The notes under the pieces are model-generated. The model ran no database searches, was not told the DNA's origin, and saw only the letters and a program-made list of their open reading frames with translations. Positions 12,572 to 23,599 of a stretch of 64,000 bases of DNA are shown here, in pieces (within the stretch, counting starts at the first letter, position 1; every line of letters starts with the position of its first letter). The stretch lies in the NCBI GenBank assembly GCA_951804985.1, contig OX638131.1, forward strand, positions 1,364,001 through 1,428,000, in the 5' to 3' direction. The stretch comes from Dryomyza anilis. Taxonomy: Eukaryota; Arthropoda; Insecta; Diptera; Dryomyzidae. The translations under genes were made by a program, and so were the position numbers.

Positions 12572-12612
12572 TCGCGGGTTCGAATCCTACAAAACCACAG
12601 CACGATATCATT
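12572..12612 (+). repeat. SINE fragment with a tRNA-type B box
   Basis: GGGTTCGAATCC, a perfect RNA polymerase III B box, is followed by CTACAAAACCACAGCACGAT. The same B box and the CACAGCAC word occur in the fuller SINE at 15322-15485, so this is probably a truncated member of that family. Confidence 0.5.
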
Positions 12613-13964
12613 ATTATTAATAGATATTGCAATATAAAAGAGAATAGATGTGAAAATGAAAATTATATTATTTTATGGCGCTCTGGCAACTCTGCGCATA
12701 CGAAAATCTATACAAGAGACTGCACACCGGCCAACTGTGTGCGGCTGCGAGTGTTTGTTGCAAAATATAACAAATGTGGCAACATTTTTAAATTATGGCG
12801 CCAATTTTATAACATTTTGAAATAATAAATTAAATTGAAAAATCTTTTTATTTTCTTTTTTTTTGGTGTAAATTAAAATATAAAATGAAAATGAAAATGT
12901 TTGCCATGTAAATATACATCGCATCCACTTAAAAGGGATTAAATATTTTTCTATTTTATTTTTACACTTTTATTTTTTTTATTTTAACTCAATTGCTTGA
13001 CTGTGATTTGGCGCACTCGTTAGGGTCTTTTGTCATCGATTGTCGTCATTCTCTGAGCCGTGACGTGACGGTAAATCAAAAAATCGCAAAATCTGCACAG
13101 GTAGCAGTTCTGCGATTAGAAGGTGTCCCAGAGCCATACCGGAAGAAGGTGATTTTTTTTTTGTAAAGCTTCACAAAAACATCCTTCTCAATGTGGAGTA
13201 TTCAGCTGTTTGACAATCAAGTCAGCAAATTCAACCGCTGAATATTTTTTAAATTCATAAAAAATAACCAATTTTAAAATAAGTCCTTAAAATCAAATAC
13301 CTTTTTTACACTGCTTTTCACGTGCATTTCAAAGGCTTTGAAAGCAATTTAGTTTTTTGTTCCCTTTTTGTTTAAATACTAAAAAATTCTAAAGATGCAA
13401 CAGACCTTGAATTGGTCCAATTAAAGCACCGACTGCTGCTTCTACTGCTTCAATTGCTGCATGCGATCGTTTTTATATATTGCGCAAATAGCAGAAGGCC
13501 GCAGTTGAAGTTGTTGCGGAAAAACTGCCAGGCTGGCAACGCCGCATCGCTTACAAATTCGACTCAAACAGCAACAAAACCCACAACAACATTGACAACA
13601 GCAATAACGGTACTATGAATATAGTTCCCAATGAAATAAAATAACACCCAATAAAATAATCCCAAAAAAATTAGATATTCCCAAGAAACAAAAATTTATA
13701 CTTCACATAATAAAACCCAAAACATTAAATAATCTCCTAATTTAAATTTATTTTATATAAAGTTTTATTGAAATTAACTTTAATGACACAAATGAAAAAT
13801 GAAGCCCAAATTGCTGGTAATAAATTAATCACTAAAATGTAATGATATAATCCCCAATTAGGTTTAAATTTTACAAAAATAAATATTATTAAAAAAATAC
13901 TGAATTTTGTACATCAAGAAAAAAATTCCTTAAATCCCATTAAAATTGGTCAATAGGACAATTA
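12613..13964. other. Spacer, no supported gene
   Basis: A mixture of AT-rich spacer and a short balanced patch at 13390-13620. The patch holds an open frame with a leucine-rich start and a Thr/Asn-rich end, but no in-frame ATG. At 13620-13870, AATAAAACCCAA-type words recall the interior of the element at 2346-2768. Confidence 0.35.
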
Positions 13965-14345
13965 ATCACAAAAAAAATTCTTCAATATGATGAATTTATT
14001 CATAAATATTATGAATTTTTTCAGCAACTACCAAATTCATCATATTGATACCACCGTTCATTAAATGACCGCATATTAATGAATGTATTCATTATATATA
14101 TGAAAAAAATATTCAATACAATGAATTTGAATTGATGAATTTGTTCATAATATTTAAAAAAAAAAAAATTTTTTTTTTCAAAATAATTCGAAAAAAATAT
14201 GCAAAACTTTATTTTATTTAAAAAAATAACAGTACAAAAATTTTCGGACAAAAAAAAATTGTTTCGAAAAAAAAATTTTTTTTTTTTTGGAAAAAAAATT
14301 AATCGAAAAAAAAAATTGGTCGAAAAAAAAATGTTTGCGGAACAA
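13965..14345 (+). mobile_element. AT-rich TIR element with homopolymer core (fragment)
   Basis: It begins CACAAAAAAAATTC, then TTCAATATGATGAATTTATTC and TATTATGAATTTTTTCA. These words are nearly identical to those at 61650-61710. The A/T homopolymer core with CGAAAAAA joints follows (14150-14340). The other end of the element is missing. Minus-strand frames across the core are artefacts. Confidence 0.55.
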
Positions 14346-14387
14346 ATTTTCATTTAGGGCGAATTTCGTAGCTCGATGCTGACTTAC

Positions 14388-14540
14388 CGTGTAGCCCAAG
14401 CAATTCGAATTTCGGTTGCCCGAAATAATTAAGTTGGCAGCACTGGTGGCCGGCCAAAGGGGCTGCGACGACGTGCACTGGCAAAACTTTCGCAGGCACT
14501 GACGTGGCTTCATTTCGCAGGTGCAGCCAGGCGAGAACAT
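14388..14540 (-). CDS. Possible first coding exon of an unknown Cys-rich protein (low confidence)
   Basis: On the minus strand an ATG at 14540 sits in the context ATCAACAACATG, which matches the preferred fly start context. It opens 51 codons that end, in phase 0, at a strong splice donor (ACG|GTAAGT, with GTAAGT at 14387-14382). The peptide starts MFSPGCTCEMKPRQCLRKFC and has seven cysteines overall. Codon third positions are more GC-rich than the flanks. I recognise no family. No matching acceptor or second exon was found, and another minus frame is also open here, so this may be chance in a balanced island. The sequence just downstream of the donor runs straight into the AT-rich element at 13965-14345. 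Confidence 0.25.
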
Positions 14541-15321
14541 GTTGTTGATGCCACTGCGGCAATTTGTGACTAGTTCTTCTTTTAGTTTTTTTTTTTTAGA
14601 ATTAAACTTATTTTCAATCTGCTGTTAACTGCGTCAATTGACTGCGCTGCAAAGAGTTTAGAATGAAATGAAAACCTACAGCAATGCCTAGATGCACAAC
14701 ATTCAGAGTTGGAATTTAAATGTAAAGCTGTAAAACGGGGCCTTCCAGAACCATAACATGCAACAAACAGGTGACAAAATTTAAAGTACAAAAATTAAAT
14801 AGCACAATCCAAAACAGTTATTCACAAAATTGAAATTAAACACATCCTTAGCAACCGTACCCACCATCTGCAGGTCACTCAAGTCTCAAGCGCAACCCTT
14901 TGCCAGAGCCACTCAACCCTGGACTCAGAACTTTGAGCTGCGCTCCTTTCGTTATGCCTCATAAATTCGAAGATTTACGAGCGCAGAAGGCAAAGCAGAA
15001 GCAGCAGACGACTTCGGAGAAGACTTGAACAAGAAAGTAAGCAATCGTTTTGGCAGCAGAAAAGTTTCTTTGTTTCAGTGCCAAAGTCGCTGGAAACATG
15101 TGTTTCAAAGTAACAACGACAAGCTGTTCGAAGAAAAATGTCCCAAGAAGCCAGGGATGCTGCACCTCGTCAACTGCCAGCGGAGACGAATAGTTGCAAA
15201 GCTCACTTTAACCCATGTTTACATTAAAATGTTTTCAACCGATGCTTAACCCGTTGATGCAGAGTGTTTAAATGATAAAACATAGAGCACCAAAGAACGC
15301 AAATGGTTAAGTACCTATTTC
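14541..15321. other. Balanced spacer, no supported gene
   Basis: Non-repetitive sequence with short open frames on both strands between 14582 and 15249. None has a recognisable domain. If 14388-14540 is a first exon, its 5' untranslated region and promoter would lie here, but I see no clear core promoter. Confidence 0.35.
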
Positions 15322-15485
15322 GGCCTGAGCAGTCCAGAGGTAGTGCGTAGGACTTGCATTCTAAAGGTTTCGGGTTCGAATCCCGGCTTGGGCATTCCCT
15401 ACAAAAATGTAGGGAATAGAGTTCACAGCACAATGGATATAATCTGTCTGAGTGCTGTGGATCTTAGTAGATATTCCAAAAAAAA
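15322..15485 (+). repeat. tRNA-derived SINE, family 1
   Basis: The head folds like a tRNA. GCCTGAG at the start pairs with CTTGGGC at the end through seven pairs, three of them G-U wobbles. The T arm has TCGGG/CCCGG around TTCGAAT. The A-box-like AGTCCAGAGGTAGTG and the perfect B box GGTTCGAATCC would support RNA polymerase III transcription. The anticodon arm is poor, so this is not a working tRNA gene. The tail contains CACAGCAC and GTGCTGTGG, which can pair, and ends in an A run. A fragment of the same family is at 12572-12612. Confidence 0.65.
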
Positions 15486-15995
15486 AAACTATTCCAAAAT
15501 GGTCCAGAGGAATCACCGATTCAAATTTCTTACTTAAATATTAAAATATTTTGCTATGTCTCCCCTAATATGCGTCAAAGAATCCTCACACTTTGCACTT
15601 TTCATAGTGATTGGATGGACTTTCGATCAGTTTTCTTTTGTTGGGATAGCACTGCTGAGAGCAGAGAAATCATGTTTTCAACTTAAAATTACAATATTTC
15701 CGAATTTGCGGAGTAGGGGCCCTTAATCTATGCATAATTTATAATAATTGAATGAACAATCGGACGGTTTTTAAATAATTGGGATAGTTCTTCTCAAGTT
15801 TCTAAATTCGGCTGTATGCAGAGTGGAGACCTCAAATTTGGTACATTTTATTCTGGTTGAATGGACTTTCAATCGGCTCTTATTAAATCAGATAACTCTA
15901 AATTTGGAAAGGTCTGTTCATCATAAGCAATAAAAGTAAAGTTGAAAACTGTATTTGTCCCCTTTTCTTTCCCTGCTCTAATACTAGATTATAAT

Positions 15996-16290
15996 TATTG
16001 TTTGGCGCTAAAGTTCTGAAGAACTTAGGTCGATCTCTCTCACCATTTGAGCTGTGCATGTCATACATATACTCAAAGTGGTGGAACCTACAGTTTAGTC
16101 GAATCCCAACAGCTGTGTGAGAGTTTCTCATGGGCGGTATTTACTTTCGGATATTTACCATTGTCTGTTAAGAAGTAGCGTCGGATAGAAAAATGTTTTT
16201 CTATGAAAAGATGTTGACAGTCGCTGGGATCGAACCTGTATCTATCAGTTCTTAGTCCAATGCATTAACCAATCGAGCTACCGACGCTAC
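15996..16290 (-). repeat. tRNA-derived SINE, family 2
   Basis: Read on the minus strand, a tRNA-like head (GTCGGTAGCTCGATTGG, then a B box GGTTCGATCCC) is followed by GAAAAACATTTTTCTAT. The body contains AAACTGTAGGTTCCACC and CAAATGGTGAGAGAGATCG. The element at 51027-51280 has the same order of head, linker and body. The body resembles a SINE I recall from several flies that carries AAACTGTAGGTCCC. A 9-bp inverted word (TAGCGTCGG/CCGACGCTA) brackets the head region at 16174-16290. Confidence 0.65.
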
Positions 16291-16359
16291 AATTATAATA
16301 CTAGAATCTAAATACTAGAATCGATAAACTAATGGCAGACATTTAGTTTTTCACAAGTC

Positions 16360-18530
16360 ACTCTTTGAAATCAGCAATAGGTTATATGTGTCTAAAAATA
16401 TTCTATCATGTGAGTGTTGAAAAAATGCCTATTTTTTCGTTATTTTCTGTCATATTGTTCGCCGCATCGTATCGCACTGAATCGCCGCGTTGTCGGATTT
16501 CGCCAACATGCCGCGTACGCGCGCAATTAAAGCCGTTTTCTGGGATTAACGTTAATTGCTGCGTGCATGTGAACCAAAATGCCAGGACACTGCAGGACAT
16601 GCGGTCGTGCTGCAGAAGCCCACCATGTGCAAACCATTGCATCGCTGTGAAGCTCGTTCTGTGGCCCTCGATGTTCGATTAGTTAGACAGAGGCAGAGGC
16701 GAAAGTGGATGCAGCACATTCGCCTAATGACCGAAAAATTCGTGGTGCGAAACTGTGTCGACACAAACATGAGGTGAATTTTGGGGCGTGGGCCAAATAA
16801 TGGCTGTTGCAGCAGCCAAATCCCAAGTCGTCCGCAACGTTGTACGTAGTTTAAGTGCCAAAAATACGAAATTCAAAAATTCCGTTGCTGCTGGAATCAC
16901 ATTTGCATGACCAGATAATTGACCGGAAGTAACAACAACGGCAATGAGGACGACGACGACGACAACAGCAGCATCGAAAGCAATGACCACAGCGACAAAT
17001 CGAATTCTGGTAGATTTGTACAGCAGCTGAGTACTTAGATTTGGTTGAATTTGTGCAGACTATGCCAAAAAAATAAAAGAAATGGGCGTGTGAAACCCAT
17101 AGCCGCATCGATTCACTTCGCAATGGTTTTTGTGTGTTGTCGGGAATGATTCGGGGGTTTTAGGTGTTACCAATGCATTGAACAGATGCATATTGTGCGG
17201 CATTAAAATACGAATTAAAATAACTTGGAGCATAACTTGGCATTCCGGCTCTGCACCTGCGTTGCCAGGACATCCACCGGCACTCTTCTCTATGTATTGT
17301 ATGTCCGCAGTACTTGAAAGCCATTAATGTCAACATTTATTGTAGTGCATTGTAGTGCTTTTTGTCTGACACAAAGTTCAAAATCAAATTCACACCAACA
17401 GCAGCGCAACTTCCGCTTCCGGTTTGGCATGCAGGCTTGCCAACTGTAGAAAATTCCAGGAAAAAAATGCCAGATACGCTGTGTTATAGGGTAGCAGAGG
17501 GTGCTATTTGCATAAAACATATTGAGAAGGCGCATAAAATGTTTGCTTTATCCTTTGAAGCAAAAAAAAACGAAGACCGGCAACTACGGTCAAAACACCT
17601 CGCATTCTTGGCGCAGATCTTTATCTAAAAAACGACCGATTGCACAGTTTTCTATGACTTTAAGCTAAAACCATTTTACAATAAATTCCATCTCTTATAC
17701 ATCTCTGCGCTGCTCTGGCATATGGACCACAGACCCATTACTTTTATGGCCATAACCGCATTACACTTTCATAGACCGACAGAGAGACGGAGTAACGAAC
17801 AGACAGCCGCACTGCAACGACTGCCAGCTTCCCGATTGCCGTCTTCGCACATCCATGAATAAAATATTTCGCGGGCTGCTGCTGGTTCCCAAGGCCACCT
17901 TTAAATGCATCGATTACTTTGCAGTTATGATAGGAGAGAGTGGCGGAAGTATCGCCGCGGTATCGCTGCCAAGATGCAGCCATTTCAAGATGCTTGTAAT
18001 GGCGCTGCTTCCGTTGCCGGTCTCCCACGGAGCGCCTTTCCTTTGGATGTCGCTGCTTGAGTGTTTTGCTTTGTACCTCATCGATGAATTCTTCCTGGCA
18101 AGGCATATCCTTTACGCTGCTGCTGCTCCTGCTGCTTGGCTTTCTGTTGCCGGTCGCCAAATAACTGTATTTTGCTTGTATCGATGTTTTTCGTCCTTTT
18201 TATTCGTTTGATTTTTTCGTTCTCTTCTGCCCGTTTTATTTCTTTGCCTGCTGGCCGGATGCAGAATTCCGACGAGTGCACGGATTCGGTGAAGACCGTG
18301 CTTTGCCATTATTGCCAACAATAACTGCTTCAGGTTCAAAGCAGCAGTCGTCGTCGTCGCTATGTAAAAACGTAAAAAGTGATGGCTGGAAATCATGATG
18401 CAATGAATGTCGCCATGAATAATTTCGATGTGCGAGCAGAATAAGCCGAATAAAAAATCTATAATGCAATAAATTAATTTTATAGCATTTAAGGAAATTT
18501 ATGTTTAATCGATTTAAAAATCTCATCTCT
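16360..18530. other. Balanced island, candidate regulatory DNA, no gene called
   Basis: About 2 kb of non-repetitive, higher-GC sequence with many overlapping open frames on both strands (for example 17744-18160 minus and 17855-18211 plus over the same bases). No domain is recognisable. Dual-strand openness suggests compositional rather than coding origin. Confidence 0.4.
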
Positions 18531-20009
18531 CGTAGGACGTTGTATTTTTTAAATTCCTTATGACATTTGTTAACCTTTTTAGTATTGAAAGAAAGAAAGT
18601 ATTAAATTCGGTGATATATTAAATGATACACATTCGGATAGTAAACGCAGATATTCAAATTTTCGGTCAATCGAATTTCTTGTTCGCTGTTCCAAAATTC
18701 GGGTTTTCTATACAAAATAAACGTAATTCAATCAAATACAATTTTGTGGAACGAATTCAATTAGGTATTTGTTGTCGAATTTTTTAATTTCCAAAGAAAG
18801 TGAATTTCAGAAAGTACGCAATAACTTCATTTATACACATCCCCTTACTAATATTTGAATAACTCCTTCGTTACGAACAATACTTCCCAGCCAATTCTTA
18901 ATCGAACCGTTGTCTCTGAAATTGTCCAAACGAAAAGTGTCTCTGGGAAGTATTGTCTCGGGAAAGAGATGAATTGTACGTAATCCATTTCTTATATTCC
19001 TTATAGAATTCAGTATAGATTCAATATTGTCTCGGAAAAGAATTGTGTGATGGAGAATTGTCGCGTGAAGAATTATCAAGAGATGATTGATTTGGAATAA
19101 AATTGTAATGATTTGTTTCTGGGAATTATTATCCGGGGAATACTTTTTCGGCAAAGAATTTTCTTAGGAAAAAAATGGCAGGGTAGAATTATTGTAACCC
19201 ATTTTATATTATTCAGTGATGAATTTTCAGAGTAAGATTTGTACGCAACAGAATATTTTATAATGAATTGTGGGGATAGCATTTGTTTAGGGGAAGAAGT
19301 CACAGAGAAGTATTATCTAGGGAAATAATAGATTCAGAAATTTGTCAATGAAAAAATGGTTCAGGAAAGATGTTCTGCAAATTATCTGAATGGTTCGAAA
19401 ATAAATAATCTCGGAAAAGAATGATGCGGGGTAGAATTGTTCTTGAAATAATTATTTGGGAAGAAGTAGTTGGGGAAGACTTCTTTGGGGAAGAATTGTT
19501 TGGGAATGAATTATCTTGGAATAGAATTGTACTGGGGGTAAAGAATGAGAAGAATGAACCACCACCCATATCTCTTTTTATTTAAGAAAAGAATACTTCT
19601 TTAGCAAAAAATTGTCTAAGGGTAGAATTATCTGTAACACATTTTATATTATTATGGGAAAAAATTTCCGGCGAAGAATTGTTCGAAAATTATGGTTTTC
19701 GAAAAAAATTGTTCCGGTTAGAATTTTTCTAGGGGAAAAGTGTCACTGAGAAGATGTCTATAGGGATTAATACTTTGAGGAAGAATTTTCCGTGAAAAAT
19801 TGGTTAAGGAACAAGTTCTCTTAAGATAACTATTTGGGGAATTATCTCTGGCAAGAAATATAATTGTCTATGAATGAATTGTTCGGAAATAAATTCTATC
19901 GGAAAAGAATTGTCCGGCGTAAAAATGTTCTTGAAATAATTTATTGGAGAATAATGAATTATCTCGGAATAGAATTATACTGGCGGAAAAGAATGAGAAG
20001 AACCCATAT

Positions 20010-20157
20010 TTTTATACCCTACACTAAGAGTGAAAGGGTATATTCAGTTTGGTACGCCGTTTGTAACACCCAGAAGGAAGCATCTCCGGTATGGAAAAGT
20101 AAATATATTCTTGATCAGCATGACCTCCTGAGTCGATTTAGCGAAGTCCGTCTGTCC

Positions 20158-20207
<50 letters not shown>

Positions 20208-20755
20208 CCGTCTGTTGAAATCCCTACTACTTTTAAAATTGAAGAGCTAGATAAATAAAACTTATAACTTAGATTACTAATATAGCTACGCTGTATGTGC
20301 GAAAAAATTGGCGAGATCAGTCCATTGTGACCTATGATCCGACCACTTATGTTCAAATACCTCATATAAAATGTACATATAAAGATCAATTTTTATGTAT
20401 ACGTGCTTAGGTAAACTTTTTTGGTCAAATATATATTGATATCATGCTCAAATACATTATAATAATGTTTTCCGGCAAAAAGACTTGTGGTTCACAAAAA
20501 AAAATCGAAATTCGGTACACCTACCCATTTGTAAATATGGGTATCAAATGAATGGAAATTCTTCAGCGATTGAATGTTTGTAGTTATTTTCAGGATTCGT
20601 ATACCCTGGTGACCTATATATCAATTTCAATGGTAACCACACATATGTGTAGGGTATTTATAGTCGGCTTAGACCGACTATAATTTTGATAATCCTAACT
20701 ATCATAATTACACCTACTTTAAAATTTCCCATGTGATCTAACCTTCCCAACTGGT
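20010..20755 (+). mobile_element. Mini-me type element (copy 1)
   Basis: It starts TTTATACCCTACACTAAGAG and then carries the conserved core TATTCTTGATCAGCATGACC and GAGTCGATTTAGCGA, followed by a (GTCY)n microsatellite, a long AT-rich body, and an end near CTAACCTTCCCAACTGG. This layout matches the mini-me elements known from Drosophila and other Diptera, which contain a short core next to a GTCY microsatellite. It is non-coding. The body is nearly identical to the copies at 56268 and 59450, so these are young. It sits inside the satellite array at 18840-21290. Confidence 0.8.
20151..20215 (+). repeat. (GTCT/GTCC)n microsatellite inside the mini-me element
   Basis: About sixteen tetranucleotide steps, pure GTCT in the middle and mixed GTCT/GTCC at both edges. 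The open frames that cross it (QTDRQTD-like on one strand, CLSVCLSV-like on the other) are microsatellite artefacts. Confidence 0.95.
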
Positions 20756-21299
20756 TTTTATTTAAGGAAGAATTACATTGTCCAAAGAATATTTGTTCGG
20801 AAAAGAATGATCTTAGGGAAAAACTGTTGATGAAGCCATTCTATATTATACTGGGAAAATTTTCCGAAAAAGATTTGTTCTGAAAAAAAATGTTTCAAAA
20901 AGTATTGTTCGCGATAGAATTGTTTCGTGGAAATATGTCTCTGGAAAGAATTTTCTTAAGATTGAATAGCCTCAGGAAGATTTATTCGCGGATGAATGGT
21001 TTGGAAACAAATTCTCTTACGAAAAATTGTCGGGTAATTATCTCGTCGAGGTATTTTCCTTGAAAAAATACTTGGTCGTAGAATGAATTAGCTAGAAATG
21101 AATTGTCCTTGAAATAATTGTTTGGGAAAGAATCATTTGGGAATGAATTATCAGGGGGAAAAATATTGTCTTGGGGTAAAGTGTCTCTGGGTAGAATAGT
21201 ACGGCAAATATTTATTTAGATATGTTATGTTGGCCATAACTAATTTTTTATAATGGGAAGAAATATCTCGTGGATGAATTATCAAAAGAAAAATTTCCT

Positions 21300-22260
21300 G
21301 AGAAATCATTGAAATTTCTGGACCATTCGTTTGTAAACAATTTTATTATTTTTTCTTAAACAGAACCTTGCAAACAACTCAAATATTTAGTATTTGATTT
21401 CGAAATGACTGGAATTTTCTAAAAATTCTTAGTTTCATTGTATTGAAAATCATCGTAATTGAAGCAAACATTTTTCAGTCTTTAACTAATGAATGCAACG
21501 CTTCGGTCAGTATTATTTTTCCTCTGAGATCAAACCAAAGACCAAGTCGAAACTGCACCGACTATTTTGAATTTGTTTTTTTTTTTTATTTTTGTTTTTC
21601 ATTTGTGGTTTGATGGCTGCCTGCTGCTAATCCCAAAGTATTCCAATTGATTTTGATTAATTAAAACAAAAGACAAGAGAGCAGCATTTCGTATAAAAAC
21701 ATTTTTCGGTTTTGTTATTATTTTCACAGCACAGCTAAAAACCCCAACACAATGTGACTGACTTATGTATGGCAATGTTTTATATATTTTTAAACTTCCC
21801 GTTCACCGTTTCACTCTTACAGCATGCTGTTGTCTCTGTCGTTTGCATGCGAGTGGATGCAGCCAGCTGTCCCGATGGATGTAAATCGATTTAATTGAAA
21901 AGCATTCGAAACAGAAACAGTTGTATGTGTTGAATGTATTAGTCTGTGTGTGTGTGTGTGTTTGTATGAGTGACTATATGTTCCACACACATACGATATT
22001 TGTATTTATTTTAGCTAAAGTTTCATTTAAATATAAATTTTGATTTGGTTTTGGTTTTTGTTTTGCACGACATAACAAAGAACCTCAAAGCTTTAAGAGT
22101 TTTTTTTATATAAAGCATAAACTTAAAATTCAGGGCTTAAACTAACCCAGCTTTTTCAGAGATGGTTCTCCATGTGATGTGTTATAGAGCCGGGTAGTTG
22201 CTTAAAAGATTCTTAGAAGACGAATAAAAATAAATTACACGAATATTGGGAAGATTCAGA
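21300..22260. other. Spacer between arrays, no gene seen
   Basis: A moderately balanced patch (21480-22020) includes CAGCTGTCCCGATGG-like unique sequence and a (GT)n run at 21944-21960. No coding signal is visible. Confidence 0.4.
21944..21960 (+). repeat. (GT)n microsatellite
   Basis: Eight uninterrupted GT dinucleotides, continuing into TTTGTATGAG. Confidence 0.95.
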
Positions 22261-22268
22261 ATCATTTT

Positions 22269-23490
22269 ACACTAAAAATTCAATTTTTGACTAAAAATTC
22301 AATTTTTAACTAAAAAATTAAATTTTTAACTAAAAATTAAATTTTTCATTAAAAATTAAATTTTTCACTAAAAATTAAATTTTTCACTAAAAATTCAATT
22401 TTTCACTAAAATTCCATTTTTCACTAAAAATTCAATTTTTCACTACAAATTCAAATTTTCACTAAAAATTCAAATTTTCACTAAAAAATTCAATTTTTCA
22501 CTAAAAATTCAAATTTTCACTAAAAATTCAATTTTTCACTAAAAATTCAAATTTTCACTAAAAATTCAATTTTTCACTAAAAATTCAATTTTTCACTAAA
22601 AATTCAATTTTTCACTAAAAATTCAATTTTTCACTAAAAATTCAATTTTTCACTAAAAATTCAATTTTTCACTAAAAATTCAATTTTTCACTAAAAATTC
22701 AATTTTTTAGTGAAAATTCAAATTTTCACTAAAAATTCAAATTTTCACTAAAAATTCAATTTTTCACTAAAAATTCAATTTTTCACTAAAAATTCAATTT
22801 TTCACTAAAAATTCAATTTTTCACTAAAAATTCAATTTTTCACTAAAAATTCAATTTTTCACTAAAAATTCAATTTTTCACTAAAAATTCAATTTTTCAC
22901 TAAAAATTCAATTTTTCACTAAAAATTCAATTTTTCACTAAAAAATCAATTTTTTAGTGAAAATTCAAATTTTCACTAAAAATTCAATTTTTCACTAAAA
23001 ATTCAAATTTTCACTAAAAATTCAATTTTTCACTAAAAATTCAATTTTTCACTAAAAATTCAATTTTTCACTAAAAATTCAATTTTTCACTAAAAATTCA
23101 ATTTTTCACTAAAAATTCAATTTTTCACTAAAAATTCAATTTTTCACTAAAAATTCAATTTTTCACTAAAAATTCAATTTTTCACTAAAAATTCAATTTT
23201 TCACTAAAAATTCAATTTTTCACTAAAAATTCAATTTTTCACTAAATATTCAATTTTTCACTAAAAATTCAATTTTTGACTAAACAATTCAATTTTTCAC
23301 TATAAATTCAATTTTTCACTAAAAATTCAATTTTTCACTAAAAATTCAATTTTTCACTAAAAATTCAATTTTTCACTAAAAATTCAATTTTTCACTAAAA
23401 ATTCAATTTTTGACTAAAAATTCAATTTTTCACTAAAAATTCAATTTTTGACTAAAAATTCAATTTTTCACTAAAAATTCAATTTGTCAT
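22269..23490 (+). repeat. 19-bp palindromic satellite array, about 64 units
   Basis: The unit is AAAAATTCAATTTTTCACT. The first 15 bases form a perfect inverted repeat around a central C, and CACT acts as spacer. About 1.22 kb gives roughly 64 units. Most units are identical; edge units are diverged and degrade to about 23600. A variant with AAATTTT in place of AATTTTT occurs several times. At 22708 and 22955 the phrase TAGTGAAAATTCAAATTTT marks a strand flip of one unit. These two flips are 247 bp apart, exactly 13 units, which points to a segmental duplication or gene-conversion event in the array. Confidence 0.95.
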
Positions 23491-23599
23491 TAAAAAAATA
23501 TTTTTTTTTTCTAAAATTCTCTTTATTTACCAAAAATTCAATTGTTTGCTAAAAATTCAGTTTTTTTTACTAAAAATTCATATTTTCACTAAAATTCTA

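Larger units (their letters stand above)
18840..21290. repeat. Degenerate GGAAGAATTGT-rich satellite array
   Basis: Short words such as GGGAAGAATTGT, CTCGGAAAAGAATTGT and TAGAATTATC recur throughout. On a larger scale, versions of GTAACCCATTTTATATTATT appear near 18977, 19191 and 19629, and again near 20835 after the inserted element at 20010-20755. The spacing is about 214 and 438 bp (about 460 once the insertion is removed), which suggests a unit near 215-220 bp or its dimer. AAGAATGAGAAGAA followed by CCCATAT occurs at about 19543 and 19990, also 450-460 bp apart. Confidence 0.65.

Noticed and set aside
13412..13618. Secreted protein with leucine-rich start
   Set aside because: There is no in-frame ATG, no good acceptor, and the Thr/Asn-rich end is simple CAACAACA-type sequence.
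15325..15400. Functional tRNA gene
   Set aside because: The acceptor and T arms fold, but the anticodon arm is poor, the D loop is too long, and the sequence continues into a SINE-type tail shared with 12572-12612.
22269..23490. CRISPR array
   Set aside because: The repeats are continuous 19-bp units with no unique spacers, and the genome is clearly eukaryotic.
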